A stretch of DNA of 64,000 nucleotides from Negativicutes bacterium. GTDB taxonomy: Bacteria; Bacillota_C; Negativicutes; Sporomusales_B; JARLHX01. This document shows, in pieces, positions 1 through 6,539 of this stretch. The translations under genes were made by a program, and so were the position numbers. How positions within the stretch are numbered: position 1 is the stretch's first letter; every line of letters begins with the position of its first letter. The notes under the pieces are model-generated. The model made no database searches, was not told the DNA's origin, and was given only the letters and a program-made list of their open reading frames with translations. The stretch spans positions 1 to 64,000 of the forward strand of contig JARLHX010000252.1 of NCBI GenBank assembly GCA_031292035.1, given 5' to 3'.

Positions 1-1
1 A

Positions 2-283
2 GGTGCCATAATCGTTAAATCGTCGGTTCGAAGTGAGGTCGTTAACAGGCTGCGCAACGCGAAAGGACATTTGGCTGGAATCGAGCGCATGGTTGAAGAG
101 GAACAGGAATGCGCTAACGTTTTGATCCAGCTTTCAGCGGTCAGAGCGTCAATAGAGAAGATCGGCATTTATATTCTGGAGAACAATGCCGTGGAGTGTC
201 TGCTGAAGGATTGCGATGACAAACCAGAAGACCAGGAAAAGGTAGCGCAGGTTGTCAAACAAATGTTGTCTTTTTTGAAGTAG
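2..283 (+). CDS. CsoR/FrmR-family (DUF156) repressor, 5' end missing
   Basis: The reading frame is open from base 2 and runs upstream of the window, so only the C-terminal part (about 93 residues) is present. The helical core with the phrases NRLRNAKGHLAGIERM and QLSAVRASIEKIG is typical of the small all-helical DUF156 repressors, which sense copper, nickel, formaldehyde or persulfide. Of the Cys-His-Cys ligand set of copper-sensing CsoR, both cysteines are visible (in QECANV and in AVECL), but the usual His of the H-x3-C pair is Asn (ENNAVEC). That argues against a canonical Cu(I) sensor and would fit a CstR-like persulfide sensor. The subtype is inference; the regulated gene is not visible here. 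Confidence 0.85.
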   Translation, partial: GAIIVKSSVRSEVVNRLRNAKGHLAGIERMVEEEQECANVLIQLSAVRASIEKIGIYILENNAVECLLKDCDDKPEDQEKVAQVVKQMLSFLK

Positions 284-411
284 AGAAGTGGTCCTATTAG
301 CGACAGAAAAAGCGACTCTGTGTATAAGATGTTACAAAGATGCAGTAATGGCGGGATTTATCGGCTATGCTTCGACAAGAACGATGAGGCATAGATCGTT
401 GACCTCGAAGA

Positions 412-443
412 GGTCAGAGGTCCGAGTCCTCCTAACCCCACCA
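412..443 (+). repeat. tRNA 3'-end-like fragment, copy A
   Basis: The segment reads like the last third of a tRNA gene: variable loop AGGTC, T-arm AGAGG-TCCGAGT-CCTCC, seven acceptor bases TAACCCC, then A and CCA at 440-443. The matching 5' acceptor strand GGGGTTA is not found in the preceding 100 bases, so this is a fragment and not a functional tRNA. It shares the block GGTCAGAGGT-C/A-CGAGT with the repeats at 2993 and 4505. Such fragments are what tyrosine-recombinase elements leave when they integrate into tRNA 3' ends; that origin is inference. Confidence 0.55.
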
Positions 444-455
444 CGCCTTATAAAT

Positions 456-492
456 AAAAAGTTCCCGGCTGTTTTAGCCGGGAACTTTTTTG
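456..492 (+). terminator. Rho-independent terminator
   Basis: Near-perfect stem AAAGTTCCCGGCT / AGCCGGGAACTTT with a four-base loop and a run of T. It follows the tRNA-like fragment directly. Confidence 0.85.
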
Positions 493-770
493 CCTTTTTT
501 ATCTTTTCCTAATTCCGTGCTAAATTGACGTTGAGGAGTTGGGCGGGACACATTTTTACTTCGTTTTTGAAGGTGCATATCACTGGATTGCATTACGTTG
601 TCCGTTGCAGTGGTCGGACCGGCCCCTGAAAAAATCAAGAAATAGAGGGAATAGTTATAAAAAAATTCTCTAGTAAAACATCGCAACTACGTTAAAAATA
701 AGCTAGTGACCTTTGCAGGACGCAATCAGCAGCGAATCCAGGAAAGAAATCACAAGAAGGGGGAGAGGCA

Positions 771-1016
771 ATGGGACGCGAGTGGAAAGCATCGAACAGT
801 TATACTTTAAGCTCGACGCAAGTTGAAAAACTGTTATCAGATGCCTATGGAGACAAGCTTCGGCCCGTAAACGATGCACAAATGGCGAGACAGAGGCGCA
901 ATCAAGCCATGCAAGAGGAACGGCGGGAAAAAGCGCAAGACGATGCCAATAACCCAATACCAGAGGACCCAACATCGGATACCCACCCAGTACATGATGA
1001 CCAAATCACACCATAA
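771..1016 (+). CDS. Small hydrophilic protein of unknown function (81 aa)
   Basis: I do not recognise this protein. It starts at an ATG eight to ten bases after the purine-rich site AAGGGGGAGAGG and ends just before a terminator hairpin, which supports a real single-gene unit. The product is strongly charged, rich in Arg, Gln, Asp and Glu (for example ARQRRNQAMQEERREK), has no membrane segment or signal peptide and no cysteine. The C-terminal third is acidic and Pro/His-rich and is probably disordered. It lies between two tRNA-like fragments, in a stretch that may be acquired DNA. Confidence 0.55.
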   Translation: MGREWKASNSYTLSSTQVEKLLSDAYGDKLRPVNDAQMARQRRNQAMQEERREKAQDDANNPIPEDPTSDTHPVHDDQITP

Positions 1017-1044
1017 GCTTAAACTCATCATTAGTATCGCCAAT

Positions 1045-1069
1045 CCCGGCCCTTAGAGGCCGGTTTTTT
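1045..1069 (+). terminator. Rho-independent terminator
   Basis: Stem CCGGCC/GGCCGG with a short loop followed by six T, 30 bases after the stop of the 81-residue protein gene. Confidence 0.8.
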
Positions 1070-1131
1070 GTTTAAAGAAAACCAAATAACGTAATAATTA
1101 AATTGATAAAATAATGATGGGTGGTGGAAAT

Positions 1132-1356
1132 GTGCCCAAAAATGTTTACAGTGTCGGGGACCTGATTTATCTTGCGAAATCTGAAAACGGCGCCGTTATA
1201 ATTCAGGCGATGCAACTAGTGTTGCTTGTCAGCATATGTGCGGATGGTGAGCTTTGGAAGGTGAGTGCCCCTGATTCGGGGGATTTCTCAGAGCACTTTA
1301 TCAGGTACGCGGAAGATGAGGCGGAGACGGAAGCGGAAAAAATCGTGAAAAATTGA
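1132..1356 (+). CDS. Small protein of unknown function (74 aa)
   Basis: Not recognised. The GTG at 1132 is chosen over the in-frame ATG at 1114 because the ribosome-binding-like GGGTGGTGG lies just before it, whereas nothing resembling one precedes 1114. The product has a hydrophobic central stretch (AMQLVLLVSICADG), which could be one short membrane-inserting helix or a buried beta strand, and an acidic, Glu-rich C-terminus (EDEAETEAEK). No terminator with a T run follows; instead there is a G-rich stretch with ten consecutive G. Confidence 0.45.
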   Translation: MPKNVYSVGDLIYLAKSENGAVIIQAMQLVLLVSICADGELWKVSAPDSGDFSEHFIRYAEDEAETEAEKIVKN

Positions 1357-1392
1357 TAGCGACCCCATTTAACCAAGAACCTTGGGGGCTTT

Positions 1393-1402
1393 GGGGGGGG
1401 GG
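1393..1402 (+). other. Homopolymeric G tract (10 G)
   Basis: Ten consecutive G residues, preceded by a GGGGG run at 1384, in the gap between the 74-residue protein and the symporter gene. Long G tracts are prone to slippage. This one lies about 225 bases upstream of the symporter start, outside any reading frame I accept. Confidence 0.7.
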
Positions 1403-1627
1403 CCTGCGGTTTCTTGCTTGTATATCATTTTCAACATGCTGATACACGTCTGGTGTCGTTTTTCAGAAGGCAACGATTGACAATGTTATCCTCTCGAAAA
1501 GGATGCTGATAACTTATACCGAAAGTAATTATTCGATATACATCTTAGTACCGCGATTTATAAGATGGGCAGTCTTTTTTACATAGATAATGGCGTCAAT
1601 TATTCATTTATCGTGAGGAGAATTAAA

Positions 1628-2920
1628 ATGGACGAGAAATTGGTGGTCGAACCCCCGACCGCTAGTACAGAGATCCCGAAAAAGAGGAAAGGTACTCCGC
1701 CGTTTTTGGTTGTTGCTTCTTTGGTTGGTGGAATCGCATTTGGCTACTTTTTTCCGGCTACTGCGGTGTCACTTCAGCCGATCGGTGATGCATTCATTAA
1801 AATGATCAAAATGATCATAGTGCCACTAATTTTTTCGATGCTGGTCATGGGCATAGCCGGTACGGGCGACTTCAAGAAAATGAGCCGGATGGGCGGTAAA
1901 GCCTTGCTGTGGTTTACCTTTGCTTCGACTTTGGCGCTCATTGTCGGTTTGATCCTGGCGAATGTATTACAGCCGGGATCGGGGGTTACTCTTATGCAGG
2001 TTGCCCCTCCTGAAGGGGTAGCATCTACAGCGAAGTTTCGCAGTACGACCGAACTATTGCTCAGTGTTATTCCATCCAATATTTTTGAGGCCTTAAGCAC
2101 TGCGAATCTGCTGCAGGTGGTATTCTTTTCCTGCTTTTTTGGCGTGGCCACAGCAGCCCTGAAAGAGCGTGGCAAACCGATCGTCGATTTTATGACCGCA
2201 GTTGCTGAAGCGATGTTTTATGTTACTCACTATGTGATGAAATTTACCCCTGTTGGCGTATTCGCTTTTATGGGCTGGACCATTGGCAAGTATGGGCTTT
2301 CTTTGGTAGTGCCGTTGGCGAAACTAATCGGAACCTTGTATTTGGGGCTGATTGTATTTATTTTTGTTGTATTGGGCGGGGCCTGCTGGGTCATTAAGAT
2401 TAATTTTTTCCAGATCTTGCGAGTTATTAAAGGACCGCTGTTCATCGCTTTTCCTACTTGTTCCAGCGAGGCGGCGTTACCACTCCTCATGGAGCAATTG
2501 CTGAAATTCGGTGTGCCAAAACATATTGTCAGCTTCGTTCTGCCCACAGGTTACTCGTTTAATCTTGACGGTGCGGCAATTTATAAATGTATGGCGCTGG
2601 TCTTTATTGCGCAGATGTATCATATTCCGCTGGATATCTCTACACAGGTTATGATGCTGATTACGATGATGATCATACAAAAGGGTTCGGCCGGAGTACC
2701 CGGTATGGCGTTTATCGGGCTGTCGGCAGGGGTAGTTGCGTTTAACCTTCCGATGGATGGGTTGTTTATGATTATGGGTGTCGATCGCATCATGGAGATG
2801 GGGCGGACCTCCACAAATCTGATCGGCAATACCATTGCTACTTTGGTTGTTGCACGATGGGAAGGTGAGCTTTCCAATGAAACCATTCAGGGAGGATATG
2901 CCAAGAATTACGATGATTAA
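1628..2920 (+). CDS. Dicarboxylate/amino-acid:cation symporter (DAACS, GltP/DctA type)
   Basis: Inner-membrane secondary transporter of the SLC1-like family, importing glutamate, aspartate or C4-dicarboxylates with protons or sodium. The 430-residue protein has the family landmarks: the serine-rich hairpin motif FPTCSSEAALP, the TM7-type signature PTGYSFNLDGAAIY, the second hairpin KGSAGVPG, and the TM8 substrate site VDRIMEMGRTSTNLIGN. The Arg after MG is the residue that pairs with acidic side chains. The last residue of NLIGN is Asn where sodium-coupled members have Asp, as in proton-coupled GltP-type carriers. I start at the ATG preceded by GTGAGGAGAATT; an upstream ATG at 1565 has no such site. 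It stands alone, between a G tract and the islet repeat. Confidence 0.9.
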   Translation: MDEKLVVEPPTASTEIPKKRKGTPPFLVVASLVGGIAFGYFFPATAVSLQPIGDAFIKMIKMIIVPLIFSMLVMGIAGTGDFKKMSRMGGKALLWFTFASTLALIVGLILANVLQPGSGVTLMQVAPPEGVASTAKFRSTTELLLSVIPSNIFEALSTANLLQVVFFSCFFGVATAALKERGKPIVDFMTAVAEAMFYVTHYVMKFTPVGVFAFMGWTIGKYGLSLVVPLAKLIGTLYLGLIVFIFVVLGGACWVIKINFFQILRVIKGPLFIAFPTCSSEAALPLLMEQLLKFGVPKHIVSFVLPTGYSFNLDGAAIYKCMALVFIAQMYHIPLDISTQVMMLITMMIIQKGSAGVPGMAFIGLSAGVVAFNLPMDGLFMIMGVDRIMEMGRTSTNLIGNTIATLVVARWEGELSNETIQGGYAKNYDD

Positions 2921-2992
2921 AAATGTATTTCTTTGTCTATGATCACCATTTTGACAGCCTGAGTGTGCATCGCAAGATTGTGACAGCGAAGG

Positions 2993-3020
2993 GGTCAGAG
3001 GTACGAGTACCCCTCATTCC
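2993..3020 (+). repeat. 28 bp direct repeat, left copy (att-like, tRNA 3'-end-like)
   Basis: Identical over 28 bases to 4505-4532. It resembles a tRNA T-arm plus acceptor 3' strand (block GGTCAGAGGTACGAGTACCC and beyond) and is followed by ATCA, close to the ACCA seen in copy A at 412. It is interpreted as the left attachment site of a small integrated element. Confidence 0.65.
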
Positions 3021-3033
3021 ATCAGAGGAATTA

Positions 3034-3070
3034 CAAGGTTTTGCGGGTTTTCCGCGAAGCCTTGTTTTTT
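3034..3070 (+). terminator. Terminator-like hairpin after att-like repeat
   Basis: Stem starting CAAGG and ending CCTTG, with an inner GCGGG/CCGC part, followed by six T. Each of the three tRNA-like fragments in this region is followed by such a hairpin, as at the end of a real tRNA gene. Confidence 0.65.
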
Positions 3071-3073
3071 GTC

Positions 3074-3096
3074 AAATACCCACATAAATACCCACA
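3074..3096 (+). repeat. Tandem 11-mer AAATACCCACA x2 (possible arm-type sites)
   Basis: AAATACCCACA occurs twice with one base between the copies (12-base period), 54 bases inside the left 28 bp repeat. The related TACCCACAAATGCCCACA lies inside the right end. Tandem short direct repeats close to the attachment core are characteristic of lambda-type integrase arm sites. Confidence 0.5.
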
Positions 3097-3178
3097 AGGG
3101 TCGAAAAAAGTGCTCAAAACAGTCCTCTGATCCCAAAATTGGAATTGGCATTTTAGACATTGCGGTCTTGCTTATATG

Positions 3179-4237
3179 CTACTCTAAGTCGTCGCCGAAT
3201 ATCTTTAATGGGGTATGGTTGTAATTTAATGAACCATCCTCATTCAGTACCTTGATTGTTCCATCTGGATTCGTTATCATAGTAAAAACTAGGTTTGGCT
3301 CTTGATATATAGTTGATATATCAAACCCATGGCGTCCCCAATATGTCGCAAGCATTTTCGCATAAATCTTTTGATCCCAATCCTTGAACATCGGGTCAGT
3401 TGTAAGCCCTTGAACATGAGGGATTATAATAAACACATCCATGCCTTCTGTGCTTGGTATAAGATTGAAATATTCTGGATTTCTATTGAACAGGCTGGCC
3501 TTATACGCAATTTTTGCGGCTAACTCATCAAACTGGATCGGATGCAGTTTGATTCCTTCGAATTGAGCGAAATATTCATCGAAAAGTTGTTTTTGGGCGC
3601 TAGAATCTTCAAGGCATGCCAGTATACCGATACCGCCTAATCTAATTGAAAATGTCAAACAGGCAACATTGTCGTGATAGTCATAATTAAGTTCTACTTC
3701 TGGATAGCTTTGAGTTTCCACTATAAATATTGACCAAGGTTTTTCAGCGGGGAATTTGATTGGTACTCTGACTGACTGTAAAAACGCGTGTATATTACGG
3801 TGACGCTCCATGAAGTCCTGCGTCATGATTGTTCCTTGTTCTGGATTTTTACGGTCGTGAACAAGTGATAGCTCTTTAAATAGGATACCGTAGTATATTT
3901 TGCAAAGCCATTGATATAAGCGCAGCTCGTCAAGTTGTTTGAATTTCTCATAACCACCTTCAAACGCTGCCTTTATATCGACTTCAAGCTTGGACAAGTG
4001 AATGTTGTTGCAGGCTTTACAGCAGGGTATTGTTAATAACCGATAAGGGATAAAGGTCTTGTTGACTAATTCTATCCTCAAGTCCCAAAGTTTAAACTCC
4101 TGCTGAAGCCATTTGGGGAATACATGTTCGTCACTTCTGTTTTCATCATCTAAGGGACAACCACAAAGGAAGCAACAGTCATTATTGAAGTTTGCTATTT
4201 TGAATGGGTCATAAAACTTGATTTGCGCTTCAGACAT
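3179..4237 (-). CDS. HNH-endonuclease-like zinc-finger protein (352 aa), islet cargo
   Basis: The N-terminal 80 residues carry a zinc-binding HNH-like arrangement: C22-x2-C25 (CFLC), then D36-E37-H38 in DEHVFPKWL, then C73-x2-C76-N77 (CKACNN). The EHVxPKWL phrase is common in HNH proteins of uncharacterised defence or mobile genes. The remaining roughly 270 residues contain no motif I know and no membrane segment. The start is the ATG preceded by GGTGGTG (minus strand); the frame stays open upstream to about 4498 without a ribosome binding site. The gene is the only cargo between two 28 bp direct repeats. A role as nuclease, possibly in defence or toxin activity, is inference. Confidence 0.65.
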   Translation of the reverse strand: MSEAQIKFYDPFKIANFNNDCCFLCGCPLDDENRSDEHVFPKWLQQEFKLWDLRIELVNKTFIPYRLLTIPCCKACNNIHLSKLEVDIKAAFEGGYEKFKQLDELRLYQWLCKIYYGILFKELSLVHDRKNPEQGTIMTQDFMERHRNIHAFLQSVRVPIKFPAEKPWSIFIVETQSYPEVELNYDYHDNVACLTFSIRLGGIGILACLEDSSAQKQLFDEYFAQFEGIKLHPIQFDELAAKIAYKASLFNRNPEYFNLIPSTEGMDVFIIIPHVQGLTTDPMFKDWDQKIYAKMLATYWGRHGFDISTIYQEPNLVFTMITNPDGTIKVLNEDGSLNYNHTPLKIFGDDLE

Positions 4238-4368
4238 GTTATCACCACCGCAGATACAATTCGACATGTGTTTTCCAAAACCTAGTATCAAAACATTACA
4301 TATTATAGTGGAATAAAATAATAACGTATTATAATAGAAGAGGGTTTCGGGATTAGCCGAGGAAGTTG

Positions 4369-4386
4369 TACCCACAAATGCCCACA
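4369..4386 (+). repeat. TACCCACA/TGCCCACA pair (possible arm-type sites)
   Basis: TACCCACAAA is followed immediately by TGCCCACAAA, same orientation as the TACCCACA pair at 3074-3096, about 120 bases inside the right 28 bp repeat. Confidence 0.45.
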
Positions 4387-4504
4387 AAGCAAAAAAACCA
4401 CTCCAAATCACTCTTTTTGTAGGTATGCCGAAGGGATAAAAACTCAGACAGGTTCTAGCTTGGCGGGTTCGGCTCATGTTGGCAAGCGTAAATGGCATTC
4501 AAGA

Positions 4505-4532
4505 GGTCAGAGGTACGAGTACCCCTCATTCC
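4505..4532 (+). repeat. 28 bp direct repeat, right copy (att-like)
   Basis: Identical to 2993-3020 over 28 bases; here it is followed by CACC. It is the right boundary of the candidate islet. Confidence 0.65.
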
Positions 4533-4538
4533 CACCGG

Positions 4539-4575
4539 ATAAAGCCTTCCGAGATTTTCGGAAGGCTTTATTGCT
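4539..4575 (+). terminator. Rho-independent terminator
   Basis: Fourteen-base stem ATAAAGCCTTCCGA / TCGGAAGGCTTTAT with a five-base loop, directly after the right att-like repeat. The A/T-rich stem base makes it usable on both strands. Confidence 0.75.
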
Positions 4576-4726
4576 GTCTCTACGGCTTTTTCTCACGCAA
4601 GGTTTATTCTACTGCCGTTTCTGTGGTCGAATGAAATGCATGGACACCCCGAAATAATAACTGCTGCTCAGGCATGCTCTTTACGAAGGCATGTCCATCA
4701 TAGTACCCAGGAAAGCAGGAATGGCA

Positions 4727-4789
4727 CAATTTTCGCTCTATTGGCAATTTTGCCAATAGAGCGAAAATTGCAATTGGCAAAATTGCCAA
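4727..4789. promoter_or_regulatory. Two consecutive palindromes with a TTGGCAA-N2-TTGCCAA core
   Basis: A perfect 21+21 inverted repeat with a two-base spacer (4727-4770) contains TTGGCAATTTTGCCAA. It is followed at once by a shorter 9+9 palindrome (4772-4791) with the same core, TTGGCAAAATTGCCAA. The core is thus repeated with a period of 33 bases, three helical turns. Ending about 95 bases before the -24 element of the sigma-54 promoter, the pair is well placed as the upstream activator sequence for an enhancer-binding protein. The regulator is not in the window. Confidence 0.6.
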
Positions 4790-4883
4790 TTATATAAAGA
4801 TTGCAACCGATTTTAAAAGACATTTGTGGAATAATTCACGGACTCCCGGGCTTTTCAATGACGGCTGTTTTCAAAAAATATCC

Positions 4884-4899
4884 TGGCACGCTTTGTGCA
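4884..4899 (+). promoter_or_regulatory. Sigma-54 (-24/-12) promoter of the CoA-transferase operon
   Basis: TGGCACGCTTTGTGCA matches the RpoN consensus TGGCACG-N4-TTGCW except for one base, with the invariant GG and GC separated by exactly ten bases. It lies 54 bases before the first gene of the operon. Confidence 0.75.
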
Positions 4900-4952
4900 A
4901 TAAGAATACTTATGATGTATTCGGCAATCCAAGGCGTCAAGGAGGAATGTTC

Positions 4953-6524
4953 ATGAGAAGCAAGATCCTAACATCTGAGGAAGCAGTCAACTTGATAAAG
5001 TCCGGCGATACACTGGCGGTACAAGGGTTTGTCGGTTTCTCCCATCCCGAAGAGCTTAGCGTGATGCTGGAAAAGAAGTTTGTCGCCACCGGCCAGCCTT
5101 CAGATTTAACCGTTATTTATGCCGCCGGCCAAGGAGACGGCAAAGAAAAGTGCATCAATCGTTATGCCCAGGAAGGAATGGTTAAGAGGGTAATTGGCGG
5201 GCACTACAACTTGGCCCCGAAAATCGGCAAACTTATCTCTGCAAATAAAATTGAAGCATACAATCTTCCCCAGGGAGTCATTTTGCACCTGTTTCGCGCG
5301 ATGGCTGGCGGTAAACCGGGAGTCATAACCCATGTTGGCCTTAAAACGTTTGCCGACCCGCGGGTTGAAGGCGGCAAACTCAACAGCAAGACCACCGAGG
5401 ACATCGTCGAAGTGGTCACCTTTAAAGGCAAAGAGTATCTGCACTACCAGCCGGTGAAAATCGATGTGGCTTTCATCCGGGGAACCACCGCCGATGAAGA
5501 CGGTAATATCACCATGGAGAAGGAGTGCGTTCTGCTGGAGGCCTTCCATATTGCGCAGGCCACCAAACGTTACGGCGGAAAAGTCATTGTCCAGGTGGAA
5601 CGGGTGGCGGCCAAAGGAACGCTGCATCCGCAGCAGGTCAAGGTTCCGGGAGCACTGGTAGACGCCATCGTGATAGCCAAACCGGAATACCACTGGCAGA
5701 CCAACGAAGTAGCCTATGACCCCAGCCTGTGCGGCGAAATGCGTCGTCCAATGGACAGCCTGCCGGCGATGGAAATGAGCGAACGTAAGGTGATTGCCCG
5801 TCGCTGTGCGCTGGAACTGGTTCCTGATGCTGTAATCAACCTGGGAATCGGGGTGCCGGACGGCGTCGCGGTGGTTGCCAACGAAGAAGGGCTTCTTGAG
5901 GAAATCACCCTTACCCTCGAATCGGGTCCCATGGGCGGTGTTGCCGCAGCCGGGCTAAACTTTGGCTGTTCTTTTAATCCGGTGGCCATTCTGGATCATC
6001 CCAATATGTTTGACTTTTATGACGGCGGCGGCCTTGACATCGCTTATCTGGGGCTGGCGCAGGCCGATGAGGACGGCAATATCAATGTAAGTAAATTTGG
6101 CAACCGGATCGCAGGGTGCGGCGGTTTCGTCAATATCAGCCAAAACGCCAAAAAGGTGGTGTACTGCGGCACACTGACCGCCGGCGGACTTGAAGTCGCA
6201 GTGGAAAATGGACAGTTACGGATTGTCAAAGAAGGCGCCGGCCGAAAATTCGTCAAGAAGGTCGATCAGGTCACTTTCAGCGGTGTCTACGCCAGGGAAA
6301 CGGGACAGACCGTTCTCTATGTCACTGAGCGGGCGGTGTTTGAGCTGACGGCGGAGGGGATGGTACTGACCGAGATTGCTCCTGGGGTATCACTGGAAAA
6401 AGATGTTCTGGCCCATATTGAGTTTCCGATCAAGGTTTCCCCGCAGCTCAAGCAGATGGATAAAAGGATTTTTGAAGCCGAACTCATGGGCATCAAACCT
6501 GAATTTCAAGGAAAAACAAAATAA
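4953..6524 (+). CDS. pct: Acyl-CoA:carboxylate CoA-transferase (propionate CoA-transferase type)
   Basis: Family I CoA-transferase, alpha and beta halves fused in 523 residues. It moves CoA from a donor such as acetyl-CoA to a short-chain carboxylate in the cytoplasm. The catalytic glutamate that forms the glutamyl-CoA thioester is E323 in TLESGPMGG, practically the position (E324) known for the Clostridium propionicum enzyme. The start at 4953 has AAGGAGG at ideal spacing; ATG 4947 is too close to it. First gene of a four-gene operon behind a sigma-54 promoter, followed after 15 bases by the acyl-CoA dehydrogenase. It probably activates the acid imported by the permease encoded last. The exact substrate (propionate, lactate, butyrate, 3-hydroxybutyrate) is not determined by sequence. 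Confidence 0.88.
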   Translation: MRSKILTSEEAVNLIKSGDTLAVQGFVGFSHPEELSVMLEKKFVATGQPSDLTVIYAAGQGDGKEKCINRYAQEGMVKRVIGGHYNLAPKIGKLISANKIEAYNLPQGVILHLFRAMAGGKPGVITHVGLKTFADPRVEGGKLNSKTTEDIVEVVTFKGKEYLHYQPVKIDVAFIRGTTADEDGNITMEKECVLLEAFHIAQATKRYGGKVIVQVERVAAKGTLHPQQVKVPGALVDAIVIAKPEYHWQTNEVAYDPSLCGEMRRPMDSLPAMEMSERKVIARRCALELVPDAVINLGIGVPDGVAVVANEEGLLEEITLTLESGPMGGVAAAGLNFGCSFNPVAILDHPNMFDFYDGGGLDIAYLGLAQADEDGNINVSKFGNRIAGCGGFVNISQNAKKVVYCGTLTAGGLEVAVENGQLRIVKEGAGRKFVKKVDQVTFSGVYARETGQTVLYVTERAVFELTAEGMVLTEIAPGVSLEKDVLAHIEFPIKVSPQLKQMDKRIFEAELMGIKPEFQGKTK

Positions 6525-6539
6525 GGAGTGGACCAAGAC

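Larger units (their letters stand above)
284..770. other. 487-base intergenic stretch
   Basis: No convincing gene. It holds a tRNA-3'-end-like fragment (412-443) immediately followed by a strong terminator hairpin (456-492). The rest, including 493-770, shows nothing I can assign beyond the ribosome binding site of the next small gene. Confidence 0.6.
2993..4532. mobile_element. Candidate 1.5 kb integrated islet with one HNH-type gene
   Basis: The region is bounded by two identical 28 bp direct repeats (2993-3020, 4505-4532). Just inside each end there are tandem TACCCACA-type repeats (3074-3096; 4369-4386) in the same orientation, positioned as integrase arm-type sites would be in attL and attR. 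The cargo is a single gene on the minus strand; there is no integrase. This is the architecture of a non-autonomous tyrosine-recombinase element. The repeats and spacing are seen; the mechanism is inferred. Confidence 0.5.
4238..4952. other. 715-base intergenic stretch
   Basis: No gene accepted. From left to right it holds the upstream region of the HNH gene, the TACCCACA-type repeats (4369-4386), the right 28 bp repeat (4505-4532), a terminator hairpin (4539-4575), two nested palindromes (4727-4789) and a sigma-54-type promoter (4884-4899). Confidence 0.7.

Noticed and set aside
330..443. A complete tRNA gene ending at 443
   Set aside because: The 3' part is tRNA-like with ACCA, but no matching acceptor 5' strand or D-arm precedes it.
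4723..4738. A second sigma-54-like sequence, TGGCACAATTTTCGCT
   Set aside because: GG and GC are ten bases apart, but the -12 element is TCGC, and the site overlaps the palindromes and lies 230 bases before the gene. The 4884 site is better in sequence and position.
5106..5693. Long minus-strand open frame inside pct (and similar antisense frames in other GC-rich genes)
   Set aside because: It is a shadow of the coding frame on the other strand: no ribosome binding site, no family motif, and the plus-strand product is a clear enzyme.
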